A DNA stretch of 15,924 nt, taken from contig JBCDIQ010000098.1 in NCBI GenBank assembly GCA_039024295.1, forward strand, positions 1 to 15,924. Direction: 5' to 3'. The notes under the pieces were generated by a model. It saw only the letters and a program-made list of their open reading frames with translations, did no database searches and was not told where the DNA came from. The first letter of the stretch is position 1. The number at the start of each line of letters is the position of its first letter. Both the position numbers and the translations under genes were made by a program. Shown here in pieces: positions 8,676 to 14,322 of this stretch. Source of the DNA: JBCDIQ01 sp039024295. GTDB taxonomy: Bacteria; Bacteroidota; Bacteroidia; J057.

Positions 8676-8735
8676 ACTGTCAAACCTAATCCATAATTAT
8701 TGGTTATATTTATCCTATAGCGTTCTGTTGACAGT
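8676..8735 (+). other. Nested inverted repeats in the DUF779 leader region
   Basis: Perfect 8-bp arms ACTGTCAA (8676-8683) and TTGACAGT (8728-8735) enclose a second hairpin, TAATCCA (8687-8693) with TTGGTTA (8700-8706; one G-U) around a 6-nt loop. The two stems could stack as one extended structure. The element lies between the dehydrogenase terminator and the DUF779 gene, so it could be a cis-regulatory RNA or an operator. It matches no known class that I can recognise. Confidence 0.3.
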
Positions 8736-8794
8736 TCTCATGCTTGAAGAAAGCAATTTCTAATAGATTGAAAACCGTAAACGGATAACAGACT

Positions 8795-8829
8795 CCTAAT
8801 ACCTAATAGCTCATACCTAAGACCTCTCT
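8795..8829 (+). repeat. Degenerate heptanucleotide tandem repeat
   Basis: Five consecutive 7-bp units on consensus CCTAATA: units 1 and 2 are exact, unit 3 is GCTCATA, unit 4 is CCTAAGA and unit 5 is CCTCTCT. The array ends 20 bp before the DUF779 start codon. It could arise by replication slippage and may vary in copy number. Confidence 0.6.
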
Positions 8830-8849
8830 CACTTATAACCTAAAAAAAT

Positions 8850-9224
8850 ATGCCCATCCAACGCGTTGCAATTACAGAAGCTGCCAAAGAATTATTAGAC
8901 AAAATCCGTCAGCAGCATGGCAAACTCATGTTCCATCAAAGCGGAGGTTGCTGTGACGGTTCTGCCCCTATGTGCTTTGCTGATGGGGATTTCATCGTGG
9001 GCCCTAGCGACATTAAACTGGGCACGGTAGATGGTTGCGACTTTTTTATGGCATCTGATCAGTTTCATTATTGGCAGTACACCCACCTGACCATCGACAT
9101 CGTAGAAGGACGAGGTGCCAGCTTTTCCCTCGAAATTCCATATGGATATCGTTTTATCATCCGTTCCCGCGTTTTTACTGAAGAAGAGCTTCAAAACCTG
9201 GAAGAAGCGGTACCTGCGGCATAA
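8850..9224 (+). CDS. DUF779 family protein, partner of the aldehyde dehydrogenase
   Basis: Small soluble protein of 124 aa with no signal peptide, so probably cytoplasmic. It matches the DUF779 family along its length: an N-terminal helix (ITEAAKELLDKIRQQHG), the hallmark HQSGGCCDGSAPMCF (Cys34, Cys35, Cys42), LGTVDGCDFFM with a further Cys63, then FHYWQYTHLTIDIV and the C-terminal PYGYRFIIRSRVFTEEEL. The family lies beside ExaC/AldB-type dehydrogenases in many genomes (for example Rv0459 next to Rv0458 in Mycobacterium tuberculosis), but its biochemical role is not established to my knowledge. The clustered cysteines suggest metal or thiol chemistry; this is inference. The gene is separated from the dehydrogenase by a terminator and a repeat-bearing leader. 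Confidence 0.9.
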   Translation: MPIQRVAITEAAKELLDKIRQQHGKLMFHQSGGCCDGSAPMCFADGDFIVGPSDIKLGTVDGCDFFMASDQFHYWQYTHLTIDIVEGRGASFSLEIPYGYRFIIRSRVFTEEELQNLEEAVPAA

Positions 9225-9297
9225 ACATCCTAGCTTACGCCGTTGATTGATATTCCAATTCAGGGATAAATCATACGTGAATGTCCATCTTCAATTG

Positions 9298-9305
9298 TAT
9301 CTTTG
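9298..9305 (+). promoter_or_regulatory. Perfect TAnnTTTG -7 element just before the start codon
   Basis: TATCTTTG fits the Bacteroidota -7 consensus exactly and ends 4 nt before the ATG at 9310. If used, the transcript for the mini T9SS protein and its lipoprotein partner would be leaderless. No TTG -33 box is evident 17-23 nt upstream. Confidence 0.45.
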
Positions 9306-9309
9306 AAGC

Positions 9310-9693
9310 ATGCGAGTACGAACATTTATTTGCACCCTTTTTCTTACTGTGATTGTCTCTTTAGCTAGGGGGCAAGCTCCGTTTAACGGGGGCAGTGGCG
9401 ATGGGTACGACATGGCCGAAGTAATGGGAACCACCCTTTCTACTACCACCCCCACTCAATCGGTTTGGAAGGTCTATCCCACCACCTTGCAAGCAGGGGA
9501 GTTACTTCATGTGGAAGGAGGCACAAAAAACGGCTTGGCTTCACTGATTGATCCATCAGGTAAAGTTGTGTGGGAAACAGAAACTTCTTCTGGCCCAACC
9601 ACCTTATCCCTCCCAGAAGTCGCAACGGGTAATTATATCCTCCTGATCAAGGAAGATAACCAGTCCTTCACCCAAAAAATTCAGGTCAGATGA
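9310..9693 (+). CDS. Very small secreted protein with T9SS type A sorting domain
   Basis: The 127 residues hold a signal peptide (MRVRTFICTLFLTVIVSLARG, cleavage before Gln22), a linker of about 30 residues carrying FNGGSGDGYDMAE, and a C-terminal domain (~53-127) with the features of a type IX secretion sorting domain: WKVYPTTLQAGELLHVEG, LIDPSGKVVWE, LSLPEVATGNYILLI and a final KIQVR. There is almost no cargo, so the protein is essentially a surface-directed tail. Its stop codon overlaps the start of the following lipoprotein gene (ATGA at 9690-9693), indicating translational coupling and a shared function. GG-GDGYD motifs near sorting domains are common in Bacteroidota surface proteins. 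The function is unknown; a role in assembling a surface uptake complex with the lipoprotein is inference. Confidence 0.8.
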   Translation: MRVRTFICTLFLTVIVSLARGQAPFNGGSGDGYDMAEVMGTTLSTTTPTQSVWKVYPTTLQAGELLHVEGGTKNGLASLIDPSGKVVWETETSSGPTTLSLPEVATGNYILLIKEDNQSFTQKIQVR

Positions 9694-10730
9694 GGAACTT
9701 TTATGGGATATTCTATCTGCTCCTGATAGGCATACTGGCGTTTTCAGGCTGTGACAGCGATGATGAAGTGGTACCCCAAGCGGCGACTCTTTCCTCTAAA
9801 GGCGTTTTCATCCTCCACGAGGGGAATTTCCTTTCGGGAAATGCTTCCATTGATTTCTTTTCCCCGGCGGATAGTTCCCTGGAAGCAGACTTGTTTAAAA
9901 GAGCCAACAACCAATTATTAGGTGATGTGCTCCAATCCATGACCTTGCATGGAGCGTTTGCCTATTTGGTGGTTAACAATTCTGGTGTAATTGAGGTCGT
10001 CGACACTGCAAGCTTTACCAGTTCAGCGACCATCACCGGACTACAGTCTCCCAGGTATATGGTCCCTGTTTCAGATTCAAAAGCCTACGTGAGTGACCTA
10101 TTCGCCAATCAGGTTCACATTGTTGACCTCCTGACCAACCAAAAAACAGGGAGTATTCCCCTGCCAGGCTGGACGGAAAAAATGGCTTTGCATCAGAATG
10201 AAGTATGGGTCACCAATTCCAGGAAACCTTTTGTATATGTCATCGATCCTGCCACAGATCAGTTAGCCGACAGTGTCGCCATTGATTCTTCCGCTAACAG
10301 CTTACAGGTTGACAACACCGGGAACCTGTGGGTACTTTGTGCAGGAGAAGCTGCCCGTAACCAAAATGCTCGCCTGTTTCAAATCGATCCTGCACAGCGA
10401 CAAGTAGTCCAGGCCCTCACGCCTTCCTCAACAGGATTTGGCGCAGGGGAACTTCAGTTGACCGCCGGCGGCGACAAGCTCTGTTTTCTCATGAATGGTG
10501 TTTGGGAATACGACCTTGCCCAAAGCTTCTTTTCAAACGGTCCCGTCATTCCCGAAAATGGGAAGAATTTTTACGGCCTGGGGGTTGATCCGGTGACAGA
10601 CGAGCGTTATGTAGCCGATGCCCTGGACTTTGTTCAAAGAGGGCGCATTGAAGTGTACCAAGCTGACGGTACCCTGGTACGGGATTTTTTGTCGGGTGGA
10701 ATTATTCCGGGAGAATTTGTGTTCAGATAG
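9690..10730 (+). CDS. YncE/DUF5074-like beta-propeller surface lipoprotein
   Basis: 346 aa. The N-terminus MRNFYGIFYLLLIGILAFSGC is a lipoprotein signal peptide with the acylated Cys at 21. It is followed by DSDDE, an acidic stretch like the lipoprotein export signals that send Bacteroidota lipoproteins to the cell surface. The rest is a repeating beta-propeller: KGVFILHEGNF at its start, then blades with VIEVVDTASF, VHIVDLLTNQKTGSIPL, VYVIDPATDQLADSVAI and GNLWVLCAGE. This pattern is that of the YncE/DUF5074 proteins that accompany TonB-dependent receptors, the family including the B12-binding BtuG. No receptor or cobalamin riboswitch adjoins it here, so the ligand is open. It is coupled by a 4-bp overlap to the mini T9SS protein upstream. 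Confidence 0.85.
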   Translation: MRNFYGIFYLLLIGILAFSGCDSDDEVVPQAATLSSKGVFILHEGNFLSGNASIDFFSPADSSLEADLFKRANNQLLGDVLQSMTLHGAFAYLVVNNSGVIEVVDTASFTSSATITGLQSPRYMVPVSDSKAYVSDLFANQVHIVDLLTNQKTGSIPLPGWTEKMALHQNEVWVTNSRKPFVYVIDPATDQLADSVAIDSSANSLQVDNTGNLWVLCAGEAARNQNARLFQIDPAQRQVVQALTPSSTGFGAGELQLTAGGDKLCFLMNGVWEYDLAQSFFSNGPVIPENGKNFYGLGVDPVTDERYVADALDFVQRGRIEVYQADGTLVRDFLSGGIIPGEFVFR

Positions 10731-11199
10731 GGTCTTTATCCCAACATGAATCTTATCCTTGCAGGTACTTAGAGGGCCTCGCCGGAGCTTTTGTCTAATC
10801 GAAAACCTGTTCTACAGTCAAGCAAGGCAAATTTTTTAAACTAGGAGGAGCAAAGAATTTTGTACTGCCGCTATCTAAACGGCGTATATCCGCTCCGGTC
10901 AGAGACCGGAGGTACACTTTATGAACATGGGAGTCAAATAGCCTTTCATTCTCTGAATTCCGTCAGGGTCAAAATCAAATATCCTGACTTGGAGAACGAT
11001 ACAGCTACAAAAGGTTCGGACCTACAACGCACAGTTCCCTGTCGGGGACCTATCATCTAAATGCCTATTTCTACACACCCCTGGAAGGGGTGACACCTTG
11101 GTAGAGATAATTCCCCCTGGGAAACAAGCTTCGTCGAAGCGATACCTCAAGCAGCTGTTCATGCTAGCCTTTGGGGGAGACATAAATCTCAATTGAGTG
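10731..11199. other. Gene-free convergent intergenic region
   Basis: This 469-nt stretch lies between the ends of the YncE-like gene (+) and the endonuclease gene (-). I see no credible protein in it. It holds a dense run of small hairpins (10867-11140), an AGGAGGAG at 10843-10850 with no convincing gene behind it, and a 10-bp palindrome CTCAATTGAG (11188-11197) three bases past the endonuclease stop. No clear poly-T terminator is present on either strand. Confidence 0.6.
10867..11140 (+). repeat. Cluster of short perfect hairpins, possible REP-like element or structured RNA
   Basis: Stems, left to right: GCCG/CGGC (10867-10870, 10880-10883); CTCCGGTC/GACCGGAG (10893-10911, 3-nt loop); CTCTGA/TCAGGG (10951-10968, one G-U); AGGT/ACCT (11012-11023, loop TCGG); GTTCCC/GGGGAC (11034-11049, one G-U); CACCCCT/AGGGGTG (11076-11092, loop GGA); TTCCC/GGGAA (11111-11123, loop CCT); GCTTC/GAAGC (11128-11140, loop GTC). 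Four have 3-nt loops. Several right arms are followed by similar tails (GTACAC, GACACCTT, GATACCTC), which hints at degenerate copies of one unit. Nothing shows whether the cluster acts as DNA or RNA. Confidence 0.45.
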
Positions 11200-12264
11200 T
11201 TAGTTCGCCTCTGGCTCCACTGATAGCAACTGCCTGGGATGATATATCCGGATTTGTAGGCGATTTCGGTACAGTCCCACTCGACCTTTTATGCAAATTC
11301 GCTTGCCCAGCAATGCCTTTTCGGGCGCATAAGGGAAGTTTGCCCGGCTATCCTGATAAATCACGACCGTTAGGGGAGAATTGGGAAAGGCTTTTTCCAG
11401 GTTGAGGAAGGTTGGTGTATTGCTGCTGGAGGGATTGTAGTAGGTATCTGCTACCGTTCCACACACAATGCACATTTCCCCAATATGCTGCCCTGCTTCG
11501 TCTGGTCGAATCCGTGCAATGGTGCTGGCACCAGGCTCAAACCAAGGCTTAGAATTCAGGCCAGACTCAAGCTTGTCTTCCAAAGAATCGGGCAATTGGG
11601 AAAAGAAATCAATCCCTGTGGAGGTTTCTAGCTCGTCTACTGTAACCGCAAAACTGGGCAACTGGGCCTTACTTGGTAGATGGGGTAAGAGAAAGGCAAT
11701 CATCTCAGGATGTACAGGATCTGGATCGTAAACGATTTTGTAAAAATAGGCCGGCACCCACACCTCATTCTCTCCGATTTTACCGTGATTAGGCCGAAAA
11801 ATGGGACCTGCAATGACCATGACCTGCCCGCGTTGTTGGACCCATCGCCTTACCTGCTCCTCTAACCGAAGCCAAACGCCCCCGTTGAAATCATTCCGCT
11901 GAGGGCTCATATTTGACAGGAAGAAGGTTTCGCTCATGGCTCGTGCATCAAACTTCATGTCCCCGGCTGGCACCAAATGCCCCCGGTCATAGCCTGAACG
12001 TCTGTAATCTGTTAACTCGGCTGATCCGGTGCGGATCGAAGGATCTGAACGGTAGTTATTGGTCCGCTTCACAGTACCGGTGGTCTGAGCAGCAGATAAA
12101 TCATAAGCTACCCACGCGGGCTGCTCGTGCTTTTCGGAATACGAAAGGGTGTAAAAGCTTTTCTTGACCACTTGTCCGCCTTTATAGGCGGGGAGATATG
12201 AACGGTGCTGAGCAGAAAGGAGGGATGAGAGGAGGATGAGAACACTGAAAAGGAAAATACGCAT
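11200..12264 (-). CDS. Secreted DNA/RNA non-specific endonuclease with C-terminal OB-like domain
   Basis: Sugar-non-specific, Mg2+-dependent nuclease of the beta-beta-alpha-Me type (Endonuclease_NS). The ATG at 12262-12264 gives 354 aa and a clean signal peptide (MRIFLFSVLILLSSLLSAQ); an in-frame TTG five codons upstream is less likely. Nuclease domain ~25-225: the DRGH motif with catalytic His96 (GYDRGHLVPAGDM), then NMSPQRNDFNGGVWLRLE, where Asn127 is the expected metal ligand, and VIAGPIF. Residues ~245-350 add a second domain (GEMCIVCGTVADTYYN, TFLNLEKAFPNSPLTVVIY, LLGKRICIKGRVGLYRNRLQIRI) whose pattern suggests an OB-fold nucleic-acid-binding module. The likely role is extracellular or periplasmic nucleic-acid degradation for nutrients. 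It is convergent with the YncE-like gene and divergent from the GH113-like gene. Confidence 0.9.
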   Translation of the reverse strand: MRIFLFSVLILLSSLLSAQHRSYLPAYKGGQVVKKSFYTLSYSEKHEQPAWVAYDLSAAQTTGTVKRTNNYRSDPSIRTGSAELTDYRRSGYDRGHLVPAGDMKFDARAMSETFFLSNMSPQRNDFNGGVWLRLEEQVRRWVQQRGQVMVIAGPIFRPNHGKIGENEVWVPAYFYKIVYDPDPVHPEMIAFLLPHLPSKAQLPSFAVTVDELETSTGIDFFSQLPDSLEDKLESGLNSKPWFEPGASTIARIRPDEAGQHIGEMCIVCGTVADTYYNPSSSNTPTFLNLEKAFPNSPLTVVIYQDSRANFPYAPEKALLGKRICIKGRVGLYRNRLQIRIYHPRQLLSVEPEAN

Positions 12265-12276
12265 GTAGCAGGAATT

Positions 12277-12302
12277 CAAACTATCGGAGGGAGATCAAAC
12301 AA
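12277..12302 (-). promoter_or_regulatory. Possible promoter of the endonuclease gene
   Basis: On the minus strand, a TTTTGTTTG run (TTG at 12302-12300) precedes TAGTTTG (12283-12277), close to TAnnTTTG with one base missing, 12 nt before the ATG. The spacing is a little short for the Bacteroidota consensus, so the call is weak. Confidence 0.3.
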
Positions 12303-12313
12303 AAGGGTCGATT

Positions 12314-12343
12314 TTGTTAACCTTTACCACACAAAGTTAACAA
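12314..12343. promoter_or_regulatory. Perfect inverted repeat between divergent genes
   Basis: TTGTTAAC (12314-12321) and GTTAACAA (12336-12343) form perfect 8-bp arms, 14 bp apart. The element lies in the 142-bp gap between the endonuclease and GH113-like start codons. The arm-to-arm distance of 22 bp is about two helical turns, which would suit a dimeric repressor. No T-run follows, so it is not a terminator. Confidence 0.4.
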
Positions 12344-12406
12344 TTGTTTCCATCTTCCGTTCATTATGTGGGCACTAGCTACCTGCTGTTATTCATCCCT
12401 CTCCTC

Positions 12407-13441
12407 ATGAAAAACACCCATTACGCAAGTATAGGAACCCTGCTCATACTGGTGCTCCTGGCCAGCACTACCCTACTGGGTGGGAAACATGAAAGCCTCG
12501 CTAAATCCCAGGCAGAAATAAAAGGCGTGAGCTTTGTGGGCCCCCCCAGAAAGCTGGAGGAGAATCCTTTTGGGCGTGTGCAGCAGGTCAATGCCAGTTG
12601 GGTAGCGGTGACCCCGTATGGATATTCTCGCGGGAGTGCTGGAGACCTGATCTACCAAACCCGGTGGCAATGGTGGGGCGAAGGCCCAGAAGGGGTGAAA
12701 AACCTCATCCAATTTGCCCAGGAAAAGAACCTCAAGGTCATGCTGAAACCCCATGTATGGGTCATCGGCCAGGGCTGGACCGGCGAATATGCTTGCGAAA
12801 CCGAAAGCTGCTGGCAGGAGTGGGAAAAAAACTACACCGAATATGCCGTGGTATATGCACGTATGGCCCAGGAAATGAACGTAGACCTGTTTTGCATTGC
12901 TACCGAGTACCGAATGGTGGTGCGATACCGTCCCTTGTTTTGGCCAAGACTGATAAAAGCCATCAAACAGGTGTACACAGGTCCGCTCACCTATGCCGCC
13001 AACTGGGACAATTACCAACGGGTGGAGTTCTGGGACCAGCTCGACTACATTGGCATTGATGCCTATTTCCCGTTGGTAGACAAGCAAATGCCCACCACAG
13101 CCGAGATCCAAAATGGATGGAAACCCTGGGGCGATAAGCTCGAAGCATTTTCCCAAAAATGGAACAAGCCCATTCTGTTTACCGAATACGGCTATTGCAG
13201 CCGTGATTATGCAGCGAAAGATCCCTGGGCCGAACACAATGACATGGAGGTGAACCTCGAACTGCAAAAACGTACCTACGAAGCCATGTTCAACGCCTTA
13301 TGGGACCAGCCCTGGTTTGCAGGAGGCTTTGCCTGGAAGTGGTATGACAATGATACCAAGGCTGGTGGCCCTTCTCATAAGGGTTTCACGCCTCAGAACA
13401 AGCCCGCGCTGGAGGTGATGAAGGAGCGGTATGGGGAGTAG
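12407..13441 (+). CDS. Secreted GH113-like TIM-barrel glycoside hydrolase, probable beta-mannanase
   Basis: 344 aa from the ATG at 12407, which opens a typical signal peptide (MKNTHYASIGTLLILVLLAS); an in-frame TTG at 12344 would add 21 residues and a second hydrophobic stretch and is disfavoured. The mature protein is a single TIM barrel: IKGVSFVGPP on strand 1, VNASWVAVTPYGYS, LKVMLKPHVWV, acid/base Glu167 in FCIATEYRM, YIGIDAYFPL, nucleophile Glu260 in ILFTEYGYCS, and GGFAWKWYDND near the end. This spacing and the WKWY block fit family GH113, whose characterised members are endo-beta-1,4-mannanases. It has no carbohydrate-binding module or sorting domain. With the GH2 beta-mannosidase about 6 kb upstream it could convert mannan to mannose, although the genes are not in one operon. 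Substrate specificity is inferred. Confidence 0.8.
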   Translation: MKNTHYASIGTLLILVLLASTTLLGGKHESLAKSQAEIKGVSFVGPPRKLEENPFGRVQQVNASWVAVTPYGYSRGSAGDLIYQTRWQWWGEGPEGVKNLIQFAQEKNLKVMLKPHVWVIGQGWTGEYACETESCWQEWEKNYTEYAVVYARMAQEMNVDLFCIATEYRMVVRYRPLFWPRLIKAIKQVYTGPLTYAANWDNYQRVEFWDQLDYIGIDAYFPLVDKQMPTTAEIQNGWKPWGDKLEAFSQKWNKPILFTEYGYCSRDYAAKDPWAEHNDMEVNLELQKRTYEAMFNALWDQPWFAGGFAWKWYDNDTKAGGPSHKGFTPQNKPALEVMKERYGE

Positions 13442-13620
13442 TAAAGATTATGTTTGAGGTATTGTGGGTTAGGTGGTAGGGTTTTCTAATTTATAACAAC
13501 CTGCTATTACTAGAATCCTGAATAAGCGGAGTTGTGGAGATAACATTTCGTACCAACAGTATGGAATGTAGTTTTGAAGGGGGATTTCTGGTGCAGTAGA
13601 ACTAAATGATACCTTGAAGA

Positions 13621-13698
13621 ATGAAGCCGAATTCGAAAAGAACGATATTTGAATACTTACACGGTTTGGGGGTCACCTTTGGCTACGGGAAATACTAA
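13621..13698 (+). pseudogene. Possible severed N-terminus of the next gene
   Basis: A 25-codon reading frame from ATG 13621 (MKPNSKRTIFEYLHGLGVTF...) ends at TAA 13696-13698. It is in the same frame as the following gene, and the sequence just after the stop (SFIVLICFLLASS) is a good signal-peptide core lacking its basic start. The two may be one gene broken by a nonsense change; equally, this may be a chance frame. Confidence 0.25.
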
Positions 13699-13707
13699 TC
13701 CTTCATT

Positions 13708-14166
13708 GTGCTAATATGTTTTTTGCTGGCGAGTTCGAGAACTTCAGGGTTAGTCCCCAACACCATTTCACTCCAGTACGAAGGCACTACCGGAAATGCC
13801 TATCATTCCATAAATATCTACAATATTGAGGCAGATAATCTATCAATTAACAATTTGATAGGCTATCCTAAAAAATGCTCTGGTGATAAAAAAGTAGATC
13901 ATTGGGTTTCATTCTCTAGACCAAATTCGGGTAAGAAGGACAGAGAGTTTTTTCTAAATCTTGCTTTGGATAGCTCTGCTATAAATTATAAAGATGAGAA
14001 AATTAAGGCTATTCAAAATATCCTGAGAGAAAATGTAGACCAACTTTTATTTGCTGGATGCTACGACTTTTTGTTAAATCCCTCCGGTAAACCTGTTAAG
14101 GATCACACCAAATTTTATTTTCTAGTTCCTGAGAAGAAAAAGCTATATGAGTTTGAATCCCACTAG
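13708..14166 (+). CDS. Unrecognised small secreted protein, start uncertain
   Basis: 152 aa from a GTG at 13708; I do not recognise the family. The protein begins almost directly with a hydrophobic core (MLICFLLASS) followed by polar sequence, so it is probably exported, but the usual positively charged start is missing and an in-frame TAA lies only 9 bp upstream (13696-13698). The mature part has alternating beta-like segments (NTISLQYEGTTG, AYHSINIYNIEADNL), a lysine-rich middle, DEKIKAIQNILRENVDQLLFAGCYDFLLNP, and FYFLVPEKKKLYEF at the end. Two cysteines (in KKCSG and AGCYD) could form a disulfide. The DNA is clearly more AT-rich than the genes to the left, as is the following LRR gene 156 bp downstream. 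Confidence 0.55.
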   Translation: MLICFLLASSRTSGLVPNTISLQYEGTTGNAYHSINIYNIEADNLSINNLIGYPKKCSGDKKVDHWVSFSRPNSGKKDREFFLNLALDSSAINYKDEKIKAIQNILRENVDQLLFAGCYDFLLNPSGKPVKDHTKFYFLVPEKKKLYEFESH

Positions 14167-14322
14167 AAAATGGCTGCTTTTTGGCTTGCGTACCTTCGAC
14201 TTTTTTACTGAATTTTCATTGATAAAGTAGGTGATAAAAAAATAAAGGGTAGAGTGAAAAAATCCAACAACCCACCTGTAACCAACCTGCCAAATTGCAT
14301 TACCTAGTAAAGCAGTTATCAC

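Noticed and set aside
8671..8683. GCCACTG resembling part of a cobalamin riboswitch
   Set aside because: The B12 box and the other conserved blocks are absent nearby, and the downstream gene is DUF779, not a B12 transporter.
11010..11025. GGTTCGGACC resembling a tRNA T-arm
   Set aside because: No acceptor, D-arm or anticodon arm can be built around it; it is better read as a small hairpin.
10860..11060. 66-codon frame with AGGAGGAG upstream
   Set aside because: It starts with TTG, its translation resembles nothing, and it is built over several hairpins. Strong Shine-Dalgarno sequences are not a reliable start signal in Bacteroidota.
12473..13267. 264-codon minus-strand frame opposite the GH113-like gene
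   Set aside because: It is antisense to a protein with conserved catalytic motifs and has no recognisable domain.
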